Assembly: GCA_945867665.1 (NCBI GenBank)
Contig: CAMBIR010000007.1
Coordinates: 1-56,750, forward strand
Length of the DNA: 56,750 nucleotides
Origin: an uncultured Bacillota bacterium
GTDB taxonomy: Bacteria; Bacillota_I; Bacilli_A; RF39; UBA660
Direction of reading: 5' to 3'
Position 1 is the first letter of the stretch, and each line of letters begins with the position of its first letter. Below are positions 31,767 through 40,148 of this stretch, piece after piece. Both the position numbers and the translations under genes were made by a program. The notes beneath the pieces were generated by a model, which saw nothing but the letters and a program-made list of their open reading frames with translations, did not search any database and was not told where the DNA came from.

Positions 31767-31788
31767 ACAGACTATTTACAGACTATTT
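31767..31788. repeat. Tandem 11-bp repeat at the integrase 3' end
   Basis: ACAGACTATTT occurs twice in direct succession (31767-31777 and 31778-31788), overlapping the stop codon of the integrase relic. It resembles arm-type integrase sites near an attachment site; role inferred. Confidence 0.5.
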
Positions 31789-32105
31789 TCATGTAATTTA
31801 TTAAGAGCATTCACTGTATTGCTCTTTTTTTCTGGAAACATGTGATAATAAGTAGATTGTACCATTTCAATGGTATCTCCAAGTCTTTCTGCTACATCTT
31901 TAAAGTCTAATCCTAAATGAATTAATAAACTTGCGTGGCTATGTCTAAATTCATGCAATGTTATTTTTTTAACACCAGAATTTTTAATATATATACTTAA
32001 AGTAGTATGATTTAAATGGTTAATATTTCCAAATACAAACATATTCTCATTAAAACCATATATTTTCTTTTCATCAGTTTCTTCAAAAGATGAATTGGAA
32101 AGTTA
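31776..32105 (-). pseudogene. int: Truncated tyrosine recombinase/integrase (C-terminal part)
   Basis: Only about 108 codons remain of a phage- or ICE-type integrase. The catalytic HEFRHSHASLLIHLG box and the terminal Tyr (TYYHMFP) are intact, with the usual NENMFVFGN segment upstream, but reading backward a TAA at 32103-32105 ends the frame and the core-binding and first catalytic regions are missing. It is located 61 bases from tRNA-Leu on the opposite strand, indicating a decayed integrative element. Not functional on its own. Confidence 0.85.
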
Positions 32106-32187
32106 ATAGATGAATCCGTATTTTTCGTTTACAAAAACATATTTAGCAGTTACAATTGATGTATGGTGGGTTAGTAAAGGAGTCGGA

Positions 32188-32898
32188 ATGAATTATAAAA
32201 ATTTAAAGGTTCCAAAACATGTTGGAATTATTGTTGATGGGAATGGTAGATGGGCTGTTTCTAAGGGATTATCTAGAAGTGGAGGACATGAAGCAGGATA
32301 TCGTAATTTGAAAAAGTTAGGGAAATATATTTTATCCCACGAGGTAAAGATTCTTAGCGTGTATTTGTTTTCTACTGAAAATTTTAAGCGGAGTAATGAA
32401 GAAGTTGACTATTTAATGCGGTTGTTTTTGAAAATGTTTCGAAAAGATATTTCTTTTTTTATGAAAAATAATATTAAAGTTATTGTATCAGGAAGAGATG
32501 TCCCTTTATCGAATGAGGTAATTGTTGCTCGTGATGAAATGGTGAGGGCTACAAAAGATAATACTGGTGGAATTCTTAATATTTGTCTTAATTATGGAGG
32601 AAGAGCAGAAATCGTTGATGCGATGAGAAAAATGATGCTTGATTTTGATAAGGAAGAGATTTCTAATATGAATGAAGAGGTTGTTTCAAAATACTTATAT
32701 CAAAATTTACCTGATGTTGATTTGCTTATTCGTACTAGTGGAGAATATCGACTTAGTAATTTTATGTTATGGCAAGTTAGTTATGCGGAATTTTATTTTA
32801 CAGATATTTTATTTCCTGATTTTAGTTGTAGGGATTTTGATGATGCAATTCTTTCTTATACGAAAAGAGATAGACGGTTTGGTGGAATTAAAAAATAG
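32188..32898 (+). CDS. uppS: Undecaprenyl diphosphate synthase-like cis-prenyltransferase
   Basis: About 236 residues. It adds isopentenyl units to farnesyl diphosphate to build the lipid carrier of wall synthesis. The catalytic Asp is in VDGNGRWA; GGHEAGYRNL and RTSGEYRLSNFMLWQVSYAEFYF are canonical. It is somewhat divergent (V for M before the Asp, D for H in other blocks), so it may be a second copy. The ATG 32188 follows AAAGGAG by five bases. Neighbours are sporulation genes. Confidence 0.9.
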   Translation: MNYKNLKVPKHVGIIVDGNGRWAVSKGLSRSGGHEAGYRNLKKLGKYILSHEVKILSVYLFSTENFKRSNEEVDYLMRLFLKMFRKDISFFMKNNIKVIVSGRDVPLSNEVIVARDEMVRATKDNTGGILNICLNYGGRAEIVDAMRKMMLDFDKEEISNMNEEVVSKYLYQNLPDVDLLIRTSGEYRLSNFMLWQVSYAEFYFTDILFPDFSCRDFDDAILSYTKRDRRFGGIKK

Positions 32899-32945
32899 GG
32901 GTTTCTTAATTCCTTTTTTTTCATATACTATTATTGGTGAAGTGG

Positions 32946-33182
32946 ATGAATTTGTTTAGAAGAGTTAGTGACTATTTAGTGGATAAAAATTATAGGGTAA
33001 CCCTTTCTAAAAAATGGGTACATATTATTAATTATTTAGAAATTGTAACATTAACTGATACAAGAATTGTTGTTCATTATGATGGAGGAAATAGTGTTAT
33101 ATTGGGAAGAAATTTGATTGTTGCTAGGATGCAAGATGAAGAGATTTTAATTGAGGGTGAGATTTTATCAATAGAAGTATAA
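32946..33182 (+). CDS. yqfC: YqfC-like sporulation protein
   Basis: Encodes about 78 residues, beta-rich, matching the YabP/YqfC family: LEIVTLTDTRIVVHYDGGN, GRNLIVARMQDEEILIEGEI. In Bacillus the gene is expressed in the mother cell under sigma E. It precedes yqfD as in Bacillus. ATG 32946 has GGTGA five bases upstream. Upstream TTG and GTG lie within the ribosome site. Function in sporulation is known for the family, but its mechanism is not. Confidence 0.85.
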   Translation: MNLFRRVSDYLVDKNYRVTLSKKWVHIINYLEIVTLTDTRIVVHYDGGNSVILGRNLIVARMQDEEILIEGEILSIEV

Positions 33183-33220
33183 ATGTTATTTTATTTACAT
33201 AAACTTTCATAGGTGAAATC

Positions 33221-34417
33221 ATGAGAAATCGATATTTGGAATTATGTGAGAGTAGGGTTAAAGTAAGGGTAAAGGGACATAATGTTCAACGTTATTTAAA
33301 GAGAATTATTCAGGATAAGATTCATATTATTAGGATTATTCCTATATCGATTAGAGAAGTAGAATTATTATTAGATTATCAAGAATATTTGAAGTTGATG
33401 GAATATAAATCTATTTATGAGGTTAAATTACTTAGATATTATGGGACGAAGCGATGGGGGAAAGAACTAAAGAATAATAGTATTTTATTTTCTTTTATGG
33501 TTGTTGGTCTTATTTTGATTTTACTTTTTTCTAGAGTGATTAGTCAGGTAGAGGTGATTCACCAAGATAGTTCAATTCGAAGTTATCTTTTAGATGAGTT
33601 AAAGAAATATGGGATTAAGAGGTATTCTTTTAAGAAAAGCTATGATTCGTTAGAAAAAATAGAAGATAAGATTTTAAGTGATAATAAGGATAAGTTAGAA
33701 TGGATTGAAATTATAGAGTATGGGACAAAGTATACGGTTAGAGTGGAAACGCGAAAGTTAAATGAGGATAAGGAAGTTTATCAACTTCAACATATTGTTA
33801 GTAGGAAGAACGCTGTTATTAGTCGGATAGAAGCAATACAAGGAGAAAAGGTAAAGTTTGTTAATGATTATGTTAAAAAGGGGGATATTGTTATTTCAGG
33901 GAATATTACTTTACCGGATAATACTTCTGTTGTTACTATGGCTAAGGGGAGAGTATATGGTGAAGTATGGTATCAAGTAACTTTACACTATCCATATGTT
34001 TATCAAGAATCGAAGTTAACGGGAAATTCTAAGACGGTTTATGCTATTTATTTTTTTAATAAGAGATATGGGTTGTTTAATTTTTCGAAGTACCGAACTT
34101 TTGAATCGAAGAAAGATGTTCTATTTTCTTTTAATTTATTGGATATTCAATTTGTTCGGGAAAAACAATATGAGACTTTAGTTAGAGATGAAATTTATAC
34201 GGATTCAATGGTTGAGGTAAAGGCACGTGAATATGTTAAGAAGAAATTAATGAGGGATAATCCTTATATTCGAAAAATTTTAGAGATGAGGGTTTTGGAT
34301 AAAAATAGTGATAGTAAGGGAGTGTTTTTTAAAATATTTACCAAAGTTGAAGAGGATATTGGGGAGGTACTTCCTATTACGGATAATGATTTGTTAGAAG
34401 AAAAAGAAAGGTCTTAA
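33221..34417 (+). CDS. yqfD: YqfD-like sporulation membrane protein
   Basis: Encodes 398 residues. An N-terminal alpha/beta part (RVKVRVKGHNVQRYLKR) precedes one membrane helix (about 90-110) and a long extracellular domain with ENDYV-like VKKGDIVISGNITLP and AKGRVYGEVWYQV blocks, all typical of YqfD. The yqfC-yqfD pair is conserved among spore formers. The next terminator ends the unit, and the usual downstream phoH-like gene is not present here. Confidence 0.88.
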   Translation: MRNRYLELCESRVKVRVKGHNVQRYLKRIIQDKIHIIRIIPISIREVELLLDYQEYLKLMEYKSIYEVKLLRYYGTKRWGKELKNNSILFSFMVVGLILILLFSRVISQVEVIHQDSSIRSYLLDELKKYGIKRYSFKKSYDSLEKIEDKILSDNKDKLEWIEIIEYGTKYTVRVETRKLNEDKEVYQLQHIVSRKNAVISRIEAIQGEKVKFVNDYVKKGDIVISGNITLPDNTSVVTMAKGRVYGEVWYQVTLHYPYVYQESKLTGNSKTVYAIYFFNKRYGLFNFSKYRTFESKKDVLFSFNLLDIQFVREKQYETLVRDEIYTDSMVEVKAREYVKKKLMRDNPYIRKILEMRVLDKNSDSKGVFFKIFTKVEEDIGEVLPITDNDLLEEKERS

Positions 34418-34452
34418 GTATTTTCCATTAAATAAATACTTCCTTTTTTTTT
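34416..34452 (+). terminator. Terminator between yqfD and the Tad operon
   Basis: AAGTATTT (34416-34423) and AAATACTT (34434-34441) form a perfect 8-bp stem, followed by a long T run. It overlaps the yqfD stop. Confidence 0.8.
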
Positions 34453-34500
34453 TAATTTTTGCTATAATTAAGTTAATAATAGGGATGGGTGTGATGTGGT

Positions 34501-34842
34501 ATGAATCGTCGAGGTCAGGCTTTAGTGGAGTTTGTACTTATTTTGCCAGTATTTCTCCTTATTTTGTTTACTATTGTTGATTTTGGCAACTTACTTTATA
34601 CGAAGAATATGTTTGAAAACCAGAGTACAGATATTGTTTTACTTCTTAAGGAGAAAAATAGTGTAAAGGAGGTTTCTTTACAATATAAAGATATTGATAT
34701 TAGTGTTAATTCTTATTTAGAACATTATCAGAAGATTGTAATGAAGAAAAAGTTTGTGTTTATTAATCCTGTTTTGTCTAGAATTTTAGGGAATCCCTTT
34801 TATATTGTGGTAGAAAGGGTTGTGCCGAATGATGAACAATAA
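34501..34842 (+). CDS. tadE: TadE-like pseudopilin
   Basis: Encodes 113 residues with a class III prepilin start: RRGQALVEFVLILPVFLLI, in which Glu falls at +5 after the cleavable Gly. A hydrophobic helix follows and then a short soluble domain. TadE-type minor pilins act in Tad/Flp pilus assembly at the membrane. It is first in a run of six tad genes and overlaps the next. Confidence 0.8.
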   Translation: MNRRGQALVEFVLILPVFLLILFTIVDFGNLLYTKNMFENQSTDIVLLLKEKNSVKEVSLQYKDIDISVNSYLEHYQKIVMKKKFVFINPVLSRILGNPFYIVVERVVPNDEQ

Positions 34843-35200
34843 GGGGCAAAGTTTGGTACTTTTTATTTTAATTATTCCTATTTTAATTGGGGTTATGGCT
34901 TTTGTTATTGATTGTGGTAGAGTGATAGAGGTAAAGAGTCGTCAGGAAAATATTTGTTATTTGTCGTTAGAGTATGGTCTTGATTATGGAGAAAAATCTA
35001 TTTTAGAGGATATTTTAAGGTTGAATTTAGAGGATACGAAGTATCAGGTTAATCAAGATAGGGAAAATGTTTATGTTGTTTTAGAGGATGAGGTTGATGG
35101 GGTATTTAGTCGGATGTTTGGTTTTTTGAAATTTAGGGTGAAAAGTAAGTATCAGGGTAGTTTGGTAGATAATAAGAAGGTAATTAAAAAAGTTTTGTAA
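34829..35200 (+). CDS. TadE/TadG-like pseudopilin lacking Glu5
   Basis: Encodes about 123 residues. It begins MMNNKGQSLVLFILIIPILI, like TadE but with Leu rather than Glu at +5 after the Gly. A short soluble domain follows. It is a minor pilin or TadG-like anchor. ATG 34829 has GAAAGGG upstream and overlaps tadE; the TTG at 34820 is less likely. Loss of Glu5 can uncouple a pilin from normal subunit contacts. Confidence 0.7.
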   Translation: MMNNKGQSLVLFILIIPILIGVMAFVIDCGRVIEVKSRQENICYLSLEYGLDYGEKSILEDILRLNLEDTKYQVNQDRENVYVVLEDEVDGVFSRMFGFLKFRVKSKYQGSLVDNKKVIKKVL

Positions 35201-35212
35201 TAGGGTGATAAG

Positions 35213-35989
35213 ATGGCTAAGGGTAAGATTATTAGTGTGACTTCAGTTAAGGGTGGTGTTGGTAAGACAACCATGGCGATTAATTTAGCGGGGATTTATT
35301 ATCGAGAAAAGAAACGGGTATTAATTATTGATGCTGATTTTTATAGTGGTGGTGTATCGACTTGGCTAGATATTCGTAATCAAAAGGATATTTATATGAT
35401 GATTGATAGTATTTCTAATAATCGTTATAGTAGTATAACGGACTATGTTAGTAGTTATAATAGTGGAATAGATGTTTTGGCTAGTCCTAGAGATCCCAGG
35501 GTTGCTTTGAAGATTGATGAGAAATATATTCCAATGATTTTTGATCTGGCAAGGCGAGAATATGATGTTATTTTGGTTGATATGAATCACTTGATGAATG
35601 CGGTTAATTTGATGATATTAGATCATGTTGATATTAGTCTTTTGATGGTGACGAATGATTTGATTGATCTTAAGAATATGCGTAATTTGGTTCAGATATT
35701 TAAAAATACGGATAAGGAAAATTATTTGGTTGTTTTGAATTGCTCTAGGGATACGGGAAGAGACTATTTATCTTTATTTGATATTCGTAATATTTTGAAG
35801 TGTAATGTTGATTACACGATAGAGAATAGTTTTTATATTAAGAATATTGATAAGTATGTTTTGGATGGTGAGATTCTTAGTTTGAATCGGGCAATTAATC
35901 GTTTTCATGGGGGAGATATTAATAAGTTAAAGAAAATTGCTTCTAGGTTGTTGGAGGAGGTTGATGTTCATGAAAAAGAGTCTAATTGA
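35213..35989 (+). CDS. tadZ: TadZ/CpaE-like ParA-family ATPase
   Basis: Encodes 258 residues of the MinD/ParA type. The deviant Walker A is KGGVGKTT, followed by VLIIDADFYSGG and the VDMNHLM region. In Tad systems, TadZ/CpaE positions the secretion machine at the cell pole. There is no N-terminal receiver-like domain as in CpaE. It overlaps tadA. Confidence 0.85.
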   Translation: MAKGKIISVTSVKGGVGKTTMAINLAGIYYREKKRVLIIDADFYSGGVSTWLDIRNQKDIYMMIDSISNNRYSSITDYVSSYNSGIDVLASPRDPRVALKIDEKYIPMIFDLARREYDVILVDMNHLMNAVNLMILDHVDISLLMVTNDLIDLKNMRNLVQIFKNTDKENYLVVLNCSRDTGRDYLSLFDIRNILKCNVDYTIENSFYIKNIDKYVLDGEILSLNRAINRFHGGDINKLKKIASRLLEEVDVHEKESN

Positions 35990-37319
35990 TGCTTTTGAGG
36001 TGAGACCTTCTACTTTGAAGGTAGAAGATATTCATGATTATGATATTTTTTCGGATAAGAATTTGCTTGATCGACTTAGAAATAATATTTTAGAGAAGTT
36101 GATTGATGAGAATATTCCTGATAATCAGTTAATGGAGCAATATATTAATGATGAGATTGATAAGGCAATTAGTAATTATAATTTAGATTATTTACAAAGA
36201 AATTATATTTTTAATTTGATTCAGAATGAAATTAATGGATATGGGCCTATTACGGAGTTACTTAATGATGATCGGGTTACGGAGATTATGGTTAATGCGC
36301 CTGATCAAATTTATGTTGAAGTAGATGGACGCGTTGTTTTGGATGAGAGTGTTTCTTTTATTAACGAGAAGCATATTATTCGGACGATTCAGAGAATTGT
36401 TCAACCTTTAGGGAGAACGATTGATGCGGCTAATCCGATGGTGGACGCTAGGCTTAGAGATGGAAGTCGTTTGAATGCGATTATTCCTCCTCTTTCTTTG
36501 AAAGGTCCTGTTCTTACGATAAGGAAATTTGCTAAGGATTTGGAAAGTATTGATGATTTGCTTTTAAAGGGGGCTCTTACTAATGATATGGCGATTTTCT
36601 TAGAGTGTTGTGTAAAGGCTAAATTAAATATTTTAATTAGTGGTGGTACTGGTACTGGTAAGACGACTTTATTAAATATTTTGAGTGGTTTTATTGGTGA
36701 GGATGAGAGAATTATTACCATTGAGGATGCGGCTGAACTTCGTTTGAAGCAAAAGCATGTGATTTCTTTGGAGACACGGGCTAGTAATTATGAAGGGGAA
36801 GGGGAAGTTACGATAAGAGATTTGGTTAGAAATTCTCTTCGTATGCGTCCTGATCGAATTATCGTTGGAGAAGTTCGTGGTAAAGAGGCTTTTGATATGA
36901 TGCAGGCAATGAATACAGGGCATGAGGGTTCAATTACGACATTGCATGCGAATGGGCCTATTGATGCGATGAATCGAATGGAGACTATGATTATGATGAA
37001 TGAGATGTCTATTCCGGTTGGTGCTATTCGAGGATATATTGAGAATGCAATTGATATTATTGTGCAGATTGATCGTCTTAGTGATGGAAGAAGAAAGATT
37101 ACTAATATTAGTGAAGTAGATGGTATGCGTGATGGAAATATTGTAGTTAGGGAAATATTTTACTACAGGCAAAATGGTACAACAGAAGAGGGAAGTGTTT
37201 TGGGAGACTTTGTGAAGGCTAGGGGTACGCCAAGGGTAGTTGATAAGATTTCTAGAAAGGGAATTGAAGAGATTAAAGGAATTTTTCCTAAAAAAAGTGC
37301 AAGTGTTTATGATTTATAA
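35970..37319 (+). CDS. tadA: TadA/CpaF secretion ATPase
   Basis: About 449 residues of the VirB11/CpaF family that powers pilus extension. An N-terminal helical domain is followed by ITELLNDDRVTEIMVN and Walker A GGTGTGKTT. IITIEDAAELRL (Asp box) and GEVRGKEAFDMMQAMNTGHEG (Walker B/His box) are intact. ATG 35970 follows GGAGGAGG by nine bases; earlier starts fall inside tadZ. Confidence 0.93.
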   Translation: MKKSLIDAFEVRPSTLKVEDIHDYDIFSDKNLLDRLRNNILEKLIDENIPDNQLMEQYINDEIDKAISNYNLDYLQRNYIFNLIQNEINGYGPITELLNDDRVTEIMVNAPDQIYVEVDGRVVLDESVSFINEKHIIRTIQRIVQPLGRTIDAANPMVDARLRDGSRLNAIIPPLSLKGPVLTIRKFAKDLESIDDLLLKGALTNDMAIFLECCVKAKLNILISGGTGTGKTTLLNILSGFIGEDERIITIEDAAELRLKQKHVISLETRASNYEGEGEVTIRDLVRNSLRMRPDRIIVGEVRGKEAFDMMQAMNTGHEGSITTLHANGPIDAMNRMETMIMMNEMSIPVGAIRGYIENAIDIIVQIDRLSDGRRKITNISEVDGMRDGNIVVREIFYYRQNGTTEEGSVLGDFVKARGTPRVVDKISRKGIEEIKGIFPKKSASVYDL

Positions 37320-37378
37320 GGAATAAAATACTTAAAAAGATTTTTCTATAGATAAAGATAGAGATGAGGTGAGGAATT

Positions 37379-38353
37379 TTGGATTTGGTTGTTGTTACGA
37401 GAGTGATTTTGATGCTTATTTTTCTTGGTGTTGGTATTTTTATTTTAAGATTAATAAGAAGTGTAAAGATAGAGAAAAGAATAGAAAATTATACTTTGAG
37501 AGCTTCTGAGGGGGAAGATTTTAGTTTATTTGATCAAATTAGTGATAAGTATTCTAAGGTTATGAAGCGATTTTCCAAAAATCCTCAGTTAAGAAAGTAT
37601 GCTGATAGTTATAATAAAAAGGGATTAGTATCTGATGATAAAAGTGTTTATTTTATTTTAAATAAGTTAGTGATTGCTATTGTTGTGGTTTTCCTTTTGG
37701 TTATTTCTTTTGCGATTCAAGGGAAACGGGTCAATTTTGTTTTATTTTTGATTAGTTTTATTTTTGGTTATTATTTATATGATATTTATTTGATGATGGT
37801 ACGTCGTCGTTTTAAGAAACAAGTTAAGAATGATATGCTTAGAGCGGTTATTGTGATGAATAATGCTTTTAAGGCTGGAAAGAGTACTTTGCAGGCAGTA
37901 GAGATTGCTTCTAGAGATTTGCCTAAACCGATTTCTTTAGAGTTTAAAAAAATTTATCAGGATATGATTTATGGAATTAGTGTTGAAGTTGCTTTTTCTA
38001 GATTTGCTTCACGTGTTGGTTTGGATGAGGCTAATTATATTGCGACTAGTTTGACGATTTTAAATAAGACAGGTGGAAATATTGTCGCGGTATTTTCTAG
38101 TATTGAGAGAGCTTTGTTTGATAAGAAAAAACTAGAGAGTGATTTAAAGAATTCTACGGCAGCATCTAGTTTAGTGGTTAAGGTTTTGATGGTAATTCCT
38201 ATTTTATTTGTTTTGGTCATTTATGTGATTAGTCCTAGTTATTTTGCTCCTTTGTTTGCTTCTACTCTTGGTTATTTTGTTCTTTTTATCATTGGAATGA
38301 TGTTTTTGATATATATATATTTATTAAATAAAATTATGAAAGTAAAGGTGTAG
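37379..38353 (+). CDS. tadB: TadB-like inner-membrane platform protein
   Basis: Encodes 324 residues of the T2SF family. Membrane helices lie at about 5-22, 95-130, 265-285 and 297-317. The central AVIVMNNAFKAGKSTLQAVE and ALFDKKKLESDLKNSTAAS blocks match TadB. It is a membrane core of the Tad machine. It starts at TTG with AGGTGAGG four bases upstream. Confidence 0.88.
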   Translation: MDLVVVTRVILMLIFLGVGIFILRLIRSVKIEKRIENYTLRASEGEDFSLFDQISDKYSKVMKRFSKNPQLRKYADSYNKKGLVSDDKSVYFILNKLVIAIVVVFLLVISFAIQGKRVNFVLFLISFIFGYYLYDIYLMMVRRRFKKQVKNDMLRAVIVMNNAFKAGKSTLQAVEIASRDLPKPISLEFKKIYQDMIYGISVEVAFSRFASRVGLDEANYIATSLTILNKTGGNIVAVFSSIERALFDKKKLESDLKNSTAASSLVVKVLMVIPILFVLVIYVISPSYFAPLFASTLGYFVLFIIGMMFLIYIYLLNKIMKVKV

Positions 38354-38356
38354 AAA

Positions 38357-39064
38357 ATGAGAGGAGAAGGACATTATTTTTCTAAAAAATTGTATCGAAG
38401 AAAGACGATTTTAGAGAATGAGAAAAAGATTAGGTTACTGGGTGTTTCAACGAAGTTGAATGTTTATTCTTTCTTGAATCTTCGTTTAATGGGGATGGTT
38501 CTTATTTTTCTTATCTTTTTGTTTATAAGTAAGATTGGTTTTTTGTTAGCGCCACTTTTTGCTTTTTTGTATGAGAAGGGGATTACTTATTTTCTTTTGG
38601 ATAGAAGAATAAGTGAAAGGCAAGTTCGTCTAGAGACAGAGGCACTTAGTTTTTTTGAGATTTTGACTTTGTCTTTGGAGACGGGAAGAAATTTGAATGA
38701 GGCTTTGAATGTGACGGTTTCTTCTTCTAATGGGGAACTTGCTTCTCAGTTTCGGGAAGTTTTAAGGGAGACTTCTTATGGGAAGAGTTTGACGGAGGCA
38801 TTAGAAGATATGCAGTCCTCTATTCCTAGTGATACGATTAATAATATTATTTTATCTTTAACTCAGGCTAATTTATATGGAAGTAGTATTATTCATAGTT
38901 TATATAGTCAACTGGATTATTTGAGAGAAAAGAGAAAGTTAGAGATTAAGGCACTGATTAGTAAGGTTCCTATTAAGATTAGTATTATTTCAGTATTTTT
39001 CTTTGTCCCTTTGGTCCTTATTATTATTCTAGCTCCTGTGTTGATTGAGTATATTTCGGGGTAG
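38357..39064 (+). CDS. tadC: TadC-like inner-membrane platform protein
   Basis: Encodes 235 residues of the T2SF family, with two N-terminal helices, LSLETGRNLNEALNVTVSSS, and a C-terminal helix pair. TadB and TadC together form the membrane platform. Three bases follow tadB. No further tad gene lies downstream; no major Flp pilin, prepilin peptidase or outer parts are seen in the window. Confidence 0.85.
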   Translation: MRGEGHYFSKKLYRRKTILENEKKIRLLGVSTKLNVYSFLNLRLMGMVLIFLIFLFISKIGFLLAPLFAFLYEKGITYFLLDRRISERQVRLETEALSFFEILTLSLETGRNLNEALNVTVSSSNGELASQFREVLRETSYGKSLTEALEDMQSSIPSDTINNIILSLTQANLYGSSIIHSLYSQLDYLREKRKLEIKALISKVPIKISIISVFFFVPLVLIIILAPVLIEYISG

Positions 39065-39192
39065 AATACTTCATTTTATTTTTCTTTTTTGATGAGGTTC
39101 TTTTTTAGGAGAAGAGAAACTAAATTAAGAAGGTTGACTTATTTTGAAATCATTATTAAAATATTAATAGATAAAGAAAAGAGGTGAAGAAA

Positions 39193-39912
39193 ATGTCAGG
39201 ACATAGTAAATGGTCGACAATAAAAAGAAAGAAGGGGGCTATTGATGCGGAACGTGGTAAGGTTTTTGCTAAGTTAGCGAAAGAGATTTATGTTGCGGCA
39301 AAGTCAGGAGATAGTGATCCTGCAAATAATGCAGCGCTTCGAATGGTTATTGAGAAGGCTAAGGCTGAGAATATGCCTAAGTCTAATATTCAAAATGCGA
39401 TTGATAAGGCAAAGCAAAAGGGTAATGGAGAGAATTACGAGAGTGTTCGTTATGAAGGATATGGACCTCAAGGAATGGCGATTATGATTGATTGTTTAAC
39501 CGATAATCGAAATCGTACGGCTTCTTTTGTTCGAAGTACTTTAACTAAACGTGGTGGAAATTTAGGAACAGATGGTTCTGTTAGTTATTTATTTAAAAGA
39601 AAAGGAATCCTTATTCTTAGTCGTGAATATGATGAGGATAAGTTGATGGAAGATGTACTTGATTTAGAGATAGAAGATTTTGTTTCTAATGAAGATGGCT
39701 ATGAGATTACAACAGAGCCTAATCAATTTCTTATGGTTAAGGATGGATTGGAAAAGTTAGGATATACAAATTTTAGTATGTCAGAAGTTACTTATATTCC
39801 CGATAATTATGTTTCTATGGATGAGGAGAGTATGGAGAAAGCACTTTCTTTGATTGAATCTTTAGAAGATATTGATGATGTTCAAGAAGTTTATCATAAT
39901 TTAGAAGTATAA
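39193..39912 (+). CDS. yebC: YebC/TACO1-family regulator
   Basis: About 239 residues, the standard length. MSGHSKWSTIKRKKGAIDAERGKVF is diagnostic (in two parts: SGHSKWSTIKRKKGAID and ERGKVF). The family helps the ribosome through proline stalls or regulates transcription. ATG 39193 is chosen because GAGGTGA precedes it; a GTG at 39184 falls in that site. Confidence 0.93.
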   Translation: MSGHSKWSTIKRKKGAIDAERGKVFAKLAKEIYVAAKSGDSDPANNAALRMVIEKAKAENMPKSNIQNAIDKAKQKGNGENYESVRYEGYGPQGMAIMIDCLTDNRNRTASFVRSTLTKRGGNLGTDGSVSYLFKRKGILILSREYDEDKLMEDVLDLEIEDFVSNEDGYEITTEPNQFLMVKDGLEKLGYTNFSMSEVTYIPDNYVSMDEESMEKALSLIESLEDIDDVQEVYHNLEV

Positions 39913-39913
39913 T

Positions 39914-39946
39914 AAAATTACGCGGTTAGTTGCCACGTAATTTTTT
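39914..39946. terminator. Bidirectional terminator between yebC and the DUF3006 gene
   Basis: AAAATTACG (39914-39922) pairs with CGTAATTTT (39936-39944), with T runs on both strands. The DUF3006 stop lies in the loop. Confidence 0.8.
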
Positions 39947-40144
39947 AAATTTTTCTTGAATTTTTCTTCTTCTTTTTTCTTCTTCTTTGGTATCAATTAA
40001 ATAAGTATTATTTTCCTTTTTTAAAATGGTTCCTTCGTGAATATTTTGGGGTAGATTAAAAATACTTATTTTGATTAATTTTCCTGTTTCTATATTTTCT
40101 AAAATAGCAATATCTTCTTCTATTCTGTCTAGTGCGTATTTCAT
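39926..40144 (-). CDS. DUF3006 small protein
   Basis: About 72 residues beginning MKYALDRIEEDIAILENIE, the DUF3006 pattern, with a very basic C-terminus. Such proteins regularly accompany extracellular ComEC-like MBL hydrolases, as here, but have no proven role. GGAGG seven bases before this ATG decides the start; it overlaps the upstream stop region. Confidence 0.85.
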   Translation of the reverse strand: MKYALDRIEEDIAILENIETGKLIKISIFNLPQNIHEGTILKKENNTYLIDTKEEEKRRRKIQEKFKKLRGN

Positions 40145-40148
40145 TTTT

